Source of the DNA: Neobacillus mesonae
GTDB lineage: Bacteria; Bacillota; Bacilli; Paenibacillales; Paenibacillaceae
Reading direction: 5' to 3'
DNA: 64,000 nucleotides
NCBI GenBank assembly: GCA_023715865.1
Contig: JAMBOW010000007.1
Location: 62,001-126,000 of the forward strand
Positions within the stretch are counted from its first letter, which is position 1. Each line of letters begins with the position of its first letter. Positions 1 to 8,915 of this stretch are shown piece after piece. Made by a program: the position numbers and the translations under genes. The notes beneath the pieces were generated by a model, which was not told where the DNA came from, did no database searches, and saw only the letters and a list, made by a program, of their open reading frames with translations.

Positions 1-62
1 ATGGTGATTTTAACCTGAATAATTCCTTCTTCTTCATGATGTGTCCATTCCGGCAGTTTCAT
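1..62 (-). CDS. 5' end of an unidentified protein (cut by window edge)
   Basis: A leftward reading frame begins with ATG at 62-60, preceded by a strong AAAGGAGGG ribosome site 6 bases upstream. Only 20 residues are visible, beginning MKLPEWTHHEEEGIIQVKIT. That is too little to name a family. It is divergent from the DUF72 gene and the two share the 138-base region between them. Confidence 0.6.
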   Translation of the reverse strand, partial: MKLPEWTHHEEEGIIQVKIT

Positions 63-118
63 GAATGGCCCTCCTTTCTTGTCATGTCTAATAAAAGGAT
101 ACTGCAAAATGCCCCTGT

Positions 119-148
119 TTGAACATGGTTTAAATCATGCTTTATAAT
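119..148 (+). promoter_or_regulatory. sigma-A-type promoter of the DUF72 gene
   Basis: TTGAAC at 119-124 and a perfect TATAAT at 143-148 are separated by 18 bases. The -10 box overlaps the upstream ATG at 147, which argues that translation starts at the next ATG (201). Confidence 0.6.
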
Positions 149-200
149 GGCCCAATATAGCTTAATAATGAGTAGGCCCCTAAAAAAGGAGGGATACCCC

Positions 201-1079
201 ATGATCAAAATCGGCCTTACCGGCTGGGGAGACCACGACGATATTTACTTTCCCGGCACAAAACCGAAGGATAAATTGATCGAATACAGCGCTCATTTTC
301 CCGTAGTTGAGGTCGACAGCTCCTTTTATGCGGTACAGCCGGCAGAGAGAATGGCACGGTGGACTGAGGAAACGCCGGACGATTTCTCATTTATCGTAAA
401 AGCCTATCAGGGTATGACCGGACATCTTCGCGGAAAGCCTTATTTTACAGATACGGACAGCATGTATACCGCCTTTAAGGAATCACTCGCACCCATGATC
501 GAAAAAGGAAAAATGAAAGCCGTGCTGTTCCAATTTCCACCCTGGCTTGATTGCACCCGCGATAACGTGAATATGCTCCGGGACGTAAAGCAGCGTATGC
601 AGGATATACCTTGCGCGCTCGAATTTAGGCACCGCAGCTGGTTCGAAGGAGACATGAAAGATAAAACCTTAGCCTTCATGAAAAAGGAAAACTGGATTCA
701 TAGTATCTGCGATGAGCCAAATGCGGGTCAAGGCTCGGTTCCCACGATCCTGTCTGCCACCGATGAGAACCTCAGCATCGTTCGATTCCATGGACGAAAT
801 GCGTCTGGCTGGCATCAAAGCGGCGCACCGAATTGGCGTGAAGTCAGATATCTCTACCGTTATAATGAAGAAGAGCTTGCCGAGTGGAAGATACGCCTCG
901 AGGAGCTTTCGGAGCAAAGCAAGGAGATTTGTGTTGTGTTCAACAACAATTCCGGCGGAGATGCCGCTGCCAACGCCAAGCAGATGATGACGATGCTCGG
1001 TATGACACCTCAGCCTCTGGCATCCGAAGTCGTCCGTCAAAAACAGGATGAGGAGCCTGAGCAGCTGGAGCTCTTTTAG
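201..1079 (+). CDS. DUF72 family protein (YecE/YunF-like)
   Basis: The protein has 292 residues, normal for DUF72, a TIM-barrel family of unestablished biochemical role. Typical marks are the N-terminal IGLTGWGDHDD, VEVDSSFY near residues 36-43, FQFPPW near 110, and EFRHRSWF near 138. The start was placed at 201 because an AAGGAGGG site lies 8 bases upstream; the ATG at 147 lies within the promoter -10 box and has no ribosome site. The gene stands alone and ends in a strong hairpin shared with the convergent iron-uptake operon. The last 25 residues are acidic and poorly conserved in appearance. Confidence 0.9.
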   Translation: MIKIGLTGWGDHDDIYFPGTKPKDKLIEYSAHFPVVEVDSSFYAVQPAERMARWTEETPDDFSFIVKAYQGMTGHLRGKPYFTDTDSMYTAFKESLAPMIEKGKMKAVLFQFPPWLDCTRDNVNMLRDVKQRMQDIPCALEFRHRSWFEGDMKDKTLAFMKKENWIHSICDEPNAGQGSVPTILSATDENLSIVRFHGRNASGWHQSGAPNWREVRYLYRYNEEELAEWKIRLEELSEQSKEICVVFNNNSGGDAAANAKQMMTMLGMTPQPLASEVVRQKQDEEPEQLELF

Positions 1080-1097
1080 AACAACTTAGGCATATAG

Positions 1098-1134
1098 AGA
1101 GGGCCTTTTCTTCAGTACGAAGAGAAGGCCCTCT
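1098..1134. terminator. bidirectional rho-independent terminator
   Basis: AGAGGGCC at 1098-1105 pairs with GGCCCTCT at 1127-1134, with a further TTCTTC/GAAGA pairing inside. It sits between two convergent genes, so it can serve both; TTTAT follows on the plus strand. Confidence 0.8.
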
Positions 1135-1145
1135 TTATAACATTT

Positions 1146-2231
1146 CTATATCTGAGACTGACGTCTGGACTCCCTCCACAGTAAAAATACAAAATACGGT
1201 GCCCCAATAATAGAAGTCACAAGGCCAGCAGGAAATTCAAGCGGCGGCATCAGAGCTCGGCCCATAGTATCCGCGAGCAATAGCATGAGGGAGCCGGTCA
1301 AAGCCGCTGCAGGGACATAAGCTGTATGTCCGCCCTTTACGAGCTTGCGGGCAATATGGGGACTCACCAGACCCACAAAGCCGATCATACCGACAGCTGC
1401 CACCGATCCGCTTGCCAGCAAAACACTCAGCAGCAGCAGAATAAGCCTCATCCTTTCCAGTCGCATTCCAAGTCCCTTGGACACGGATTCACCCAAAGCC
1501 AAGATGTCCATAGACCTGCTTAACAGCCAGACGATGGGCAGAAATATAAGAATAATAGGTGCGAGCTGCAGCACCTGATCCCAGGTTCTGCCCCATAGAG
1601 AGCCGTTCAGCCACAGCAGTACTGTGCTGGTACCTGCCGAGGTCTTCGTCATCAGCAGCTGGACCCATGTGCTTCCACAGGCACTGACAGCGACGCCGAC
1701 AAGTGCAAGCCGCACCGGATGCAGCCCGTTCTTATAGGCGAGTGCATAAACGAGCAAAGCTCCCGCTCCGCCGCCGGCAAATGCCGCAAGCGCCGTAAGG
1801 CCTTGACTTTGCATCTCAGGGGTCACGAGCAGTACCGTTGTTACCGCACCCAAGGCCGAACCAGCTGAAATCCCGAGCGTATCCGGTGCAGCCATCGGAT
1901 TCATTAAAATGGCTTGAGAGATGAGACCCGATACGGCAAGTCCGGCTCCAACCAGAATGGCAAGCAGAATACGCGGAAGTCTGTAATGGATAATAATGTG
2001 GGACAAATCTGGATCACCCCTGCCCGTAAAAGCCAGCATGATATCCATCACAGTAACAGATACAGCCCCTACAGCAATGTTAATGAGAGACAGCATGATA
2101 ATTACAGCAGCAAGTATGCAAAAAACACCTTGATTGCCCATATGTCTGATATTTCCCATTAAGCTGAGCTTTGTTTCCTTACTTCCCTTGACACCTCTTC
2201 TACGACTGATATTGGATATTGGGCCATTCAT
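1146..2231 (-). CDS. FecCD-family iron-siderophore ABC permease (second subunit)
   Basis: This 361-residue membrane protein has the hydrophobic pattern and conserved segments of FecCD permeases, such as GLISQAILMNPMAAPDTLG near residue 100 and GFVGLVSPHIAR near 285. Such permeases pair to form the channel that passes ferric siderophore from a binding lipoprotein into the cytoplasm. Its ATG overlaps the stop codon of the preceding permease by 4 bases, so the two are probably co-translated. It is the last gene of the operon. No ATPase gene follows, so the ATP-binding subunit must be encoded elsewhere, as with the shared YusV ATPase of Bacillus subtilis. The N-terminal 30 residues are basic and cytoplasmic. 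Confidence 0.93.
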   Translation of the reverse strand: MNGPISNISRRRGVKGSKETKLSLMGNIRHMGNQGVFCILAAVIIMLSLINIAVGAVSVTVMDIMLAFTGRGDPDLSHIIIHYRLPRILLAILVGAGLAVSGLISQAILMNPMAAPDTLGISAGSALGAVTTVLLVTPEMQSQGLTALAAFAGGGAGALLVYALAYKNGLHPVRLALVGVAVSACGSTWVQLLMTKTSAGTSTVLLWLNGSLWGRTWDQVLQLAPIILIFLPIVWLLSRSMDILALGESVSKGLGMRLERMRLILLLLSVLLASGSVAAVGMIGFVGLVSPHIARKLVKGGHTAYVPAAALTGSLMLLLADTMGRALMPPLEFPAGLVTSIIGAPYFVFLLWRESRRQSQI

Positions 2232-3277
2232 GACATGCTCCTATCTTGGCGCTTAGCCAAATAAACAAAATAAGGTGCACCGATAAGGGCTGTTACGATT
2301 CCTACGGGTGTCTCCGCCGGAAAGCTGATAAATCTTGAAGCAATATCCGCAAGTGTCAAGAGACATCCTCCCAGAAGCGCAGAAAAGGGCAGCACCAAGC
2401 GGTAATCGTTGCCAACTAGAAACCGGGCAATATGCGGAACAATCAAGCCCACAAAGCCAATCGGACCGCATACCGCGACAGAAACACCTGCCAGCATGAT
2501 GACAACCGCGCTTCCTGAGATGCGGAGAAGCCATATCCGTTGTCCGAGCCCTTGTGCAACCTCTTCACCTAAACTAAGCAGGGACAAGGAACGGCTCAGC
2601 GTAAAGGCGATCAGAAGGCAGATGATGCTGACGGGAATCAGCAGTCCAAGCTCCTCCCACTGTACTCCTATCACCGATCCTGCAAGCCAAAATATCATCT
2701 TTCCCGCAGACTCTTCATTAAAAATAAGGAGTCCCTGGGTAAAAGATGACAAGACAGCTTGAATCATAATACCGATTAATGCCATCCGGACTTCGGCACG
2801 TCCTCCCTTAATGAGAGCGCTCATGAGGAGAACCATAAGCACTGCCAGAAGTCCGCCTGCAAAGCTGAACCCAGCTAGTAGCCAGCCACCGAGATTCGGA
2901 AAAAGCACCATGCAAAGTATGACCATGAAAGAAGCTCCGGAATTCACACCAAACACACCGGGAGAAGCAAGTGGATTTCTTGTTATTGCCTGCATGATAC
3001 AACCGGCGACAGCAAGGCTTGCCCCCACAGTCAGAACTGCGAGTGCACGCGGCATGCGAAGCATGTGCAGGATCAGATGATTTTTATCGTGTTCCGAGTA
3101 ATGAAACAAATAGTCCCCTACAACTTCTAATGCAAAAAATGCTGGACCGATCATTAAAGACCCCAAAAATAACATACCGAGCAAGACAGCAACAAATACA
3201 AAGTAAAGAGAAGTCCTCCAAGTTTTTGAGCCGGATACGGTATACGCTATCACGTTAGAAAATCTCCGCTGCTTCAC
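2228..3277 (-). CDS. FecCD-family iron-siderophore ABC permease (first subunit)
   Basis: A 349-residue polytopic membrane protein with FecCD signatures, including GCIMQAITRNPLASPGVFG near residue 110 and GFVGLIVPHIARFL near 280. It should form a heterodimer with the permease encoded next. Its start lies 23 bases inside the end of the preceding AraC/binding-protein gene, and its end overlaps the next gene by 4 bases, so the three are one transcriptional unit. Which siderophore is carried cannot be told from the permeases. Confidence 0.93.
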   Translation of the reverse strand: MKQRRFSNVIAYTVSGSKTWRTSLYFVFVAVLLGMLFLGSLMIGPAFFALEVVGDYLFHYSEHDKNHLILHMLRMPRALAVLTVGASLAVAGCIMQAITRNPLASPGVFGVNSGASFMVILCMVLFPNLGGWLLAGFSFAGGLLAVLMVLLMSALIKGGRAEVRMALIGIMIQAVLSSFTQGLLIFNEESAGKMIFWLAGSVIGVQWEELGLLIPVSIICLLIAFTLSRSLSLLSLGEEVAQGLGQRIWLLRISGSAVVIMLAGVSVAVCGPIGFVGLIVPHIARFLVGNDYRLVLPFSALLGGCLLTLADIASRFISFPAETPVGIVTALIGAPYFVYLAKRQDRSMS

Positions 3278-5201
3278 CCATAATCTGATTCAGCGACACA
3301 ATGCTTCGCTGTCTGGACCAGGTAGCCAGCTCCACCTCGTGAACGTTATTGCCCTGGACTGCTTTCAAGCTGTTCCATAATGGGTTATCCGCTTGTGCTT
3401 CAATGACCGAAGAGGCATCTTCATTCAGGAGAATCAGCATGACATCCGGATCAATCGCAAGCAGTTGCTCGATCGTCATCAGCTGGTTTGTTTCCTTATC
3501 ATCCATCAAGGCATAGTCGAGACCTATTTTTAATAAGAAGGAAGGATGAAAGGAAGAGCTTGTCCGAACCTGAAAAGACTGACTGTCCTCTTCGTCCGGT
3601 GTCACCATAAGCACGGTCTGATTCATATCTATTCCCGCCTTCAGCCTATCGATTTCCTCCTGATGCTCCTGAATTAAGCTTTGAGTTTCACTATCCTTGC
3701 CTAAAGCCTCGCCTATAGCTTCCGTTGCAGCCAAAGATTGCTCATAATCAGCCGTATCATTTTTAAAAACGATCGTAGGGGCAATTTCGGAAAGCTGCTC
3801 ATAAATCGTAGAATGTCGGCTGGTATCTGCAATGATCAGTTCTGGTTTAAGTGTACGAATCACTTCTAAATTCGGCTCTGAACGCGTTCCAACCGAGGTG
3901 TAGCCTTCAATATAGTCGAGTGTGTCCTGAGGAAATCGCTCAGGTCTGTTGTCGTCTGCGACCCCCACAGGCTTCACCTCAAGTGCAGCAACAATTTGGG
4001 TAAAGCCCTGCTCGAGTACTACGATCCGTTCTGGTGATTCAGGGACACTCGTTTCGCCAAGATCGTGCTGAATTACACGAGAGGTTCCGTCAGCTGTTGC
4101 CTCCGTCCCGCTGACAACAGATCCTGAACCACTATTTAAACCCGCCGTTCCTGGTGAATTGCCGCAGGCGGCGAGAATAATACTGAGACTGATAAACAAC
4201 ATTATGGCTGTTGATTTTCTAACATAACTTGTGTTCATGGTATAACCCCCGTCTTGATAATAATGATTATTATTATCAATATAGCGGCGCAACTTAGGAG
4301 CGGCAATGGAATATTCGGACCTGGAATATGGCTTTTTAGGACCCTTCTCTTCAAGAAGAGGCACACTATATTTTCTCTTCCGGTATTCCATCGGTGAAAC
4401 ACCGGCATACTTTTTAAACATCCGGCTAAAATAGTAGCCATCCTGATACCCTACGCTCACCGCAATTTCCTGCAAGGTCAGCCTCGTATCCCTGAGCAGT
4501 TCACCTGCCTTCTCCATCCTCAGCCGCGCAAGATAATCAGACGGTGTCTCTCCAAGCTCGCTTTTTTGAAATAACCTGGATAAGTGCCTCGGCGAGCAGT
4601 CCAGCGCTTCTGCAACAGAGGCCACACTGATCGGGCTCATATAATGAGTGTCCATATACCACATGGCCTGGGATACAAGATCCGGAACCAATACAGCTGT
4701 CCCTTCTGCTTCGAGCTGCTTCAGCAATTCGTACACCATTCCAAGGAACAAGGACTGTACCCGAATTTCCTTCAATCGGTCGTCACTGCTCCAGCTCTTT
4801 TGCATGTGTAAAAACAGCTCCTTAATCATTACAGGCCTTGCAGGCTGAAGTGCATAATGAACGTCATAAGAATTACGCTTCTCCATTAAGCGGAGGCGCT
4901 CCCGTGATCTGGACAGCAAATCGAACGGCTTATAAAAAACAATCTGGTATTCAAACGACTCACGAAGGCTCGAAATATGTAAAACCATCCCTTTAGCGCT
5001 ATGTATGATATAAAATGGAGCCGCCTCATATTCTTGATCATCCAGCTTCAGCTGCGCGCTGCCGCGCATAACAAAAATGAAGCCTCTGGCAGGCATACTG
5101 TACGATGACAACGCCTCTCCAGCCCCCATTACGATATGGCGCACGTCCAGAACTCGGACGGATGCTTTACTCCATAAGCGAATATAATCATTCATGTTCA
5201 T
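3255..5201 (-). CDS. AraC-type regulator fused in frame to a siderophore-binding lipoprotein
   Basis: The 648-residue open frame has three parts. Residues 1-170 form a cupin-like sensor region. Residues 175-276 are two AraC helix-turn-helix motifs. Residues 322-648 are a FeuA/FhuD-like periplasmic-binding domain. Bacillus Btr (YbbB) is a known AraC plus FeuA-like fusion, but its binding domain is cytosolic. Here a complete lipoprotein signal peptide with lipobox LAAC (Cys346) sits between the halves. An internal ATG at 4238-4236 (residue 322) has a GGGGG stretch 9 bases upstream and a near-perfect Fur box just before it. Either a membrane-tethered fusion is made, or an internal start yields a separate 327-residue lipoprotein, or both. 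A start at 5201 with GGAGGTG upstream fits well. Confidence 0.9.
   Translation of the reverse strand: MNMNDYIRLWSKASVRVLDVRHIVMGAGEALSSYSMPARGFIFVMRGSAQLKLDDQEYEAAPFYIIHSAKGMVLHISSLRESFEYQIVFYKPFDLLSRSRERLRLMEKRNSYDVHYALQPARPVMIKELFLHMQKSWSSDDRLKEIRVQSLFLGMVYELLKQLEAEGTAVLVPDLVSQAMWYMDTHYMSPISVASVAEALDCSPRHLSRLFQKSELGETPSDYLARLRMEKAGELLRDTRLTLQEIAVSVGYQDGYYFSRMFKKYAGVSPMEYRKRKYSVPLLEEKGPKKPYSRSEYSIAAPKLRRYIDNNNHYYQDGGYTMNTSYVRKSTAIMLFISLSIILAACGNSPGTAGLNSGSGSVVSGTEATADGTSRVIQHDLGETSVPESPERIVVLEQGFTQIVAALEVKPVGVADDNRPERFPQDTLDYIEGYTSVGTRSEPNLEVIRTLKPELIIADTSRHSTIYEQLSEIAPTIVFKNDTADYEQSLAATEAIGEALGKDSETQSLIQEHQEEIDRLKAGIDMNQTVLMVTPDEEDSQSFQVRTSSSFHPSFLLKIGLDYALMDDKETNQLMTIEQLLAIDPDVMLILLNEDASSVIEAQADNPLWNSLKAVQGNNVHEVELATWSRQRSIVSLNQIMGEAAEIF
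4255..4278 (-). promoter_or_regulatory. Fur box inside the fused AraC/lipoprotein gene
   Basis: A 24-base near-perfect palindrome, TGATAATAATGA followed by TTATTATTATCA, matches the Fur consensus. It lies inside the reading frame, encoding the Asn-rich linker near residues 309-315, and 17 bases upstream of the internal lipoprotein ATG. This position suggests iron-controlled separate expression of the binding protein and permeases. Confidence 0.75.
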
Positions 5202-5254
5202 AGAATCACCTCCATGCCGTGAACATGTCTATTTAATCGGTTAACTCTTATTCA

Positions 5255-5283
5255 ATATTAATGATAACCATTCTCATTTACAA
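5255..5283 (-). promoter_or_regulatory. promoter with Fur box in its spacer
   Basis: On the minus strand TTGTAA (5283-5278) and TAATAT (5260-5255) are 17 bases apart. The spacer and its edge hold TGAGAATGGTTATCA (5276-5262), a 7-1-7 Fur site with one mismatch per arm. Fur-iron bound here would block RNA polymerase, so the operon should be induced by iron starvation. Confidence 0.65.
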
Positions 5284-5292
5284 TGTTTTCAT

Positions 5293-5331
5293 AAAAAAAG
5301 GACCAGAAATGCATTTAAGCATCTCCAGTCC
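5293..5331 (-). terminator. terminator of the polysaccharide-utilisation cluster
   Basis: On the minus strand a 13-base-pair stem (three G-U pairs) with a six-base loop spans 5331-5300 and is followed by seven T residues. It lies just after the stop codon of the GH105-like gene. Confidence 0.75.
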
Positions 5332-5347
5332 ATACGATTATTGTCGT

Positions 5348-7570
5348 TTAATGCTGACCCGATACTGCATAAGCATCCGTATCTGCACTTTCCATAAGGG
5401 CTACCTTCAGTCTAAGCGCTTCGACCCCTGCAAGCAGCACAATGCCGATTCCGTGTGTGTCATTCAGGTTCCATCCTAAATCATCCTTATAATATAAGGC
5501 AGTGAAGGAGTATCCTGAGCCTCTGCATACCCCGTAAATGTTGCCTTTGTAATCGATGGCGATTCGGGTAAGGCCTTCCCAGCCGCGCAGCACAGCATCA
5601 ACATAGGGGTTAGCATCTTCCAGCCAGCCGAGCCGAATGCCTTTAGCATACGCATAAATAAACATCGAAGTACAAGAGCTTTCCTCATAGCTGTCCGGGC
5701 GATTCAGCACCTGATGCCATAGACCATTCTCACCCTGCAGAGCAAGGTATCCCTCACATAAATTACGGTAGAAGGCAAGCAGCTCAGAGCGTTTCTCATG
5801 CGTCTCTGGCAGCATTGATAACAGTTCTGTCAGCGAAAAGAGCACCCAGCCATTGCCCCTTCCCCAGGGAATACCTGTTGCACTTCCCCGTACAAAATCA
5901 TACACATGCGACATAATCTTCAGCTCTGGAATGTAGAGATATTTCTTAAACAGCAGAAACTGCTGGACTGCATCCTCAAGATAAGAGCTGTCGCCGGTCA
6001 GCTTGGCATAACGCGTCAGAAAAGGTGTGCTCATGTAGAGGTCATCACACCACATCGTCTCCTGCCGCATCTCAGCAGCTCCTCTTCTTCGGAAAAAAGC
6101 TCCGTCGGGAAGACGCTCTTGATCTTCTGTCATGTACTTGGCAATCCGATCCGCGGTTTCCCTTCCACCTGGTATGGAGGCCTGCTCCATCGCAAACAGC
6201 ATCGTTGCTCCAAAAGACCCGCAATCATCAAGACTGTCGATGGCGGACAGCTGGTTGTTAATCCCGGCTGCCCCATAAGTCTCCCTATCCCATAAGCCAT
6301 ATTTATCGAAGGAGGTGCTTAAGGAGATATGCTCTACCGCGTAACGGACATATGATTCTTCACCCAGCTCAAGTCCGGTTTGCATCAGTCCCAACAATGT
6401 TACGCCGAGCGGGTAATTCCATTTTCCATAATGCGTGCTTTCCAGATAAGGTCTTATCGTTGTCTTAGGAAGGTCCACTCGGTAATAAACACCTGCGGAT
6501 TCTCCCCCATGAAGCCGATTAACTTCTTGGATACTATTCAGCTGTGGCTCGGCGGAAGCATCAAACGGCCCCAAATAAAGCCAGGAATCCTGACTTCCCG
6601 CTATCGGATAAGGGGAACTCCAAGATACTCCGCTGTTCTTTCCGAAATCCTTGAGCTCAAATCCCCACCGTTTAGTTCCTTCTTCTGTATTCGTTCCTTT
6701 TACGATCAGCTGGTGCACTCCGAATACTCGAGGAAGCTTCAGGTCAACTTCACCTGAGGCACCGGAAGCATATATTTCTTCTCCGTCAACATACAGCGTA
6801 AGTGCTCCATCATGACGCCCTTTAATCCGGACCGGCTTCCCCTCCGGCTGCTTGACTTGAAAAGTGCTCCAGGCGTATGCCGTCTGCCCTTTTTCCAGCC
6901 CATAAATTCTGCCGAACACTCCCTGCTCCAGCTCATCCTTAGTCCAGCTTTGGCGAGGATACCAGGCAAGGCCTGTGTCCTTCTCCTTCACCCCAAGGCA
7001 TGGAAGCTCCTGCTCAGGATTCGTGAAAAATTCAGAGTACAGCCACCCCTCCTGGTCGTCCCGGTCTGAGCTTGGGTTAATAAAATGCAGCGGGAAGTTC
7101 TTAAAGGAGCCGGTTCCAAACACGCCGCCAAATCCTACATCCGTCTTCACAAATTGAAGTACGATATCATTCCATCCATATTTGACGGGAACAGCAAGCG
7201 GCCAGCGTCTTTTGGGAAACAGCTCTTGATGAAGATCAGACTTAAAGAACTGCTCTCCGTTAACGTATATGGTTACCGGACTGTAGCAGCTCAGACTCAT
7301 ATTCAGCTTGATTTCATTCGGGTTCTGACTCCACAGCTTCCCCCATATAAAAGCATAGCTTCCTGAGGGTGCATCAGGCAGACGCTCATTCAAATTCATT
7401 TCATATCTGTAATCGGACAGGCGGCGAAATCCCTCTTCATTGAATGCTCTGAATAAAAAAGACTGCTTCGGATTATCACCGATATACCGCTGTGCAATCG
7501 TGGACAGCACATCTTCTATAGAATCGTGAGCACGGCTTGCAATGGACTCTCTTTCATGAAAATAACTCAT
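5348..7570 (-). CDS. GH105/GH88-like unsaturated glycuronyl hydrolase with N-terminal beta domains
   Basis: The protein has 740 residues, about twice the size of a bare GH105 enzyme. Residues 370-725 form the six-hairpin GH88/GH105 domain, with LDDCGSFGA at 447-455 and WCDDLYMSTPFL at 507-518; the latter holds the acidic residue expected for hydration-type catalysis, as in Bacillus YteR. The first 330 residues look like two beta-sandwich modules (IYVNGEQFF, LYVDGEEIY) related to glycosidase accessory domains. No signal peptide is seen, so it should act on imported unsaturated disaccharides from pectin or rhamnogalacturonan. It is the last gene of the cluster and has an AAAGGAG site before its ATG. 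Confidence 0.85.
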   Translation of the reverse strand: MSYFHERESIASRAHDSIEDVLSTIAQRYIGDNPKQSFLFRAFNEEGFRRLSDYRYEMNLNERLPDAPSGSYAFIWGKLWSQNPNEIKLNMSLSCYSPVTIYVNGEQFFKSDLHQELFPKRRWPLAVPVKYGWNDIVLQFVKTDVGFGGVFGTGSFKNFPLHFINPSSDRDDQEGWLYSEFFTNPEQELPCLGVKEKDTGLAWYPRQSWTKDELEQGVFGRIYGLEKGQTAYAWSTFQVKQPEGKPVRIKGRHDGALTLYVDGEEIYASGASGEVDLKLPRVFGVHQLIVKGTNTEEGTKRWGFELKDFGKNSGVSWSSPYPIAGSQDSWLYLGPFDASAEPQLNSIQEVNRLHGGESAGVYYRVDLPKTTIRPYLESTHYGKWNYPLGVTLLGLMQTGLELGEESYVRYAVEHISLSTSFDKYGLWDRETYGAAGINNQLSAIDSLDDCGSFGATMLFAMEQASIPGGRETADRIAKYMTEDQERLPDGAFFRRRGAAEMRQETMWCDDLYMSTPFLTRYAKLTGDSSYLEDAVQQFLLFKKYLYIPELKIMSHVYDFVRGSATGIPWGRGNGWVLFSLTELLSMLPETHEKRSELLAFYRNLCEGYLALQGENGLWHQVLNRPDSYEESSCTSMFIYAYAKGIRLGWLEDANPYVDAVLRGWEGLTRIAIDYKGNIYGVCRGSGYSFTALYYKDDLGWNLNDTHGIGIVLLAGVEALRLKVALMESADTDAYAVSGQH

Positions 7571-7621
7571 TTTACCAGCTCCTTTATACCGATTTCAAAA
7601 TAAGAAGATATAAAAACTGCA

Positions 7622-8914
7622 TCAGTTATAAAATTTCACGAGATCACTGATCTGAACAGGCAGTCCTGTACGAATGGCTTTATTCGCCGCAATCCCTGTC
7701 AGAATGGATCGAGCACCATCCACATGATTGGCTGCGCGCTCGAAAGGATCCTCCACAGGTTCGCCAAACAAATCGTTCAGCAGCACTGGATCACCGCCGC
7801 CATGGCCACCTTCACCTTCTTCGACTTCGACGCGGTAAGGTGCTTCAAACATTGGAAATACGGTAATGTTATGTCCCTGCAGGGCTCCTTCAATAGAACG
7901 ATCGCCGCCAGCATTCACATAAGACTGCTCGACGATATTCATCTCGATCCGGCCTTTGCTTCCATTAAATGCGATTCGGTAGCCTTCCCACGGCATATAG
8001 GCGTTAAGCGAGTACGTAAGCACAGCACGGTTCTTGTATTTGACGAGAACTCCCATCGTATCCTCAATACTGATTCCGTCACCAAATACATTCTGATCGC
8101 GCTGATATCCATCCTCGTGCTCAGCATCATAATACATCGCTTTTAAACCTTCGCTTTGATCAAGGTGAAGCGCAAATGGATCCTCCTTGGCATTTGTGCT
8201 GCCCGTTGCTCGCTGGTAGTTATGGCGCTCACCGCGTTTTTCTGCATTTTCTTTGCCGTAAAAAAGCAGATCTCCAAAAGCAAATACGGTCTCCGGCTGC
8301 GAGCCGATCCAGAAGTTGACGAGGTCAAAATGGTGCGTCGATTTATGTACGAGCAATCCCCCGCTATTGCGTTTGTCCCGGTGCCATCTGCGGAAATAGT
8401 CGGCACCATGCTGTGTGTTGAGCAGCCATTCAAAATGAACAGAATGCACGTCACCAATCGTCCCGTTCATAATCAACTCGCGTGCTTTTGTATGATGAGG
8501 TGCGTAACGGTAATTGAAGGTGACCCTCACATTTCTTCCTGTCTTCTCTACAGCATCGAGGATCTCCTGACACTTCTCCTCGTCTACGGTCATCGGCTTC
8601 TCGGTAATGACATCACAACCGAGCTCCATGGCCCGAATAATGTAGCGGTGATGAGTCCGGTCAATGCTTGTCACGATACAATAATCCGGCTTATGCGCCT
8701 CAATCATTTCGTCAAACTGATGCTCCATATATGTCGGAACTTCATGATAGTCGCACTTTTCTGTCAAAATCTTGTTTGCATAATCCATTCGCGTCTGGTT
8801 CGTATCGCAAAATGCAAGCAGCTCCGATTGCTCCCGAAAATCCTTGGCTAGCGCCGTATAAAAAAATCCAGCCCTGCCTCCTGTGCCGACAAGTACGTAA
8901 GTTTTTTTACTCAT
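7622..8914 (-). CDS. Gfo/Idh/MocA family oxidoreductase
   Basis: A 430-residue NAD(P)-dependent sugar oxidoreductase. The N-terminal Rossmann fold shows the glycine-rich VGTGGRAGFF at residues 8-17. EKPMTVDEEKC near 100 is the hallmark EKP motif, and the C-terminal alpha/beta domain carries the substrate site, including HKSTHHFDLVNFW near 190. It follows the GH106-like gene by one base, with its GGAGA ribosome site inside that gene, so translation is coupled. Context suggests oxidation or epimerisation of a sugar released by the flanking hydrolases; the exact substrate is not visible. Confidence 0.9.
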   Translation of the reverse strand: MSKKTYVLVGTGGRAGFFYTALAKDFREQSELLAFCDTNQTRMDYANKILTEKCDYHEVPTYMEHQFDEMIEAHKPDYCIVTSIDRTHHRYIIRAMELGCDVITEKPMTVDEEKCQEILDAVEKTGRNVRVTFNYRYAPHHTKARELIMNGTIGDVHSVHFEWLLNTQHGADYFRRWHRDKRNSGGLLVHKSTHHFDLVNFWIGSQPETVFAFGDLLFYGKENAEKRGERHNYQRATGSTNAKEDPFALHLDQSEGLKAMYYDAEHEDGYQRDQNVFGDGISIEDTMGVLVKYKNRAVLTYSLNAYMPWEGYRIAFNGSKGRIEMNIVEQSYVNAGGDRSIEGALQGHNITVFPMFEAPYRVEVEEGEGGHGGGDPVLLNDLFGEPVEDPFERAANHVDGARSILTGIAANKAIRTGLPVQISDLVKFYN

Positions 8915-8915
8915 A

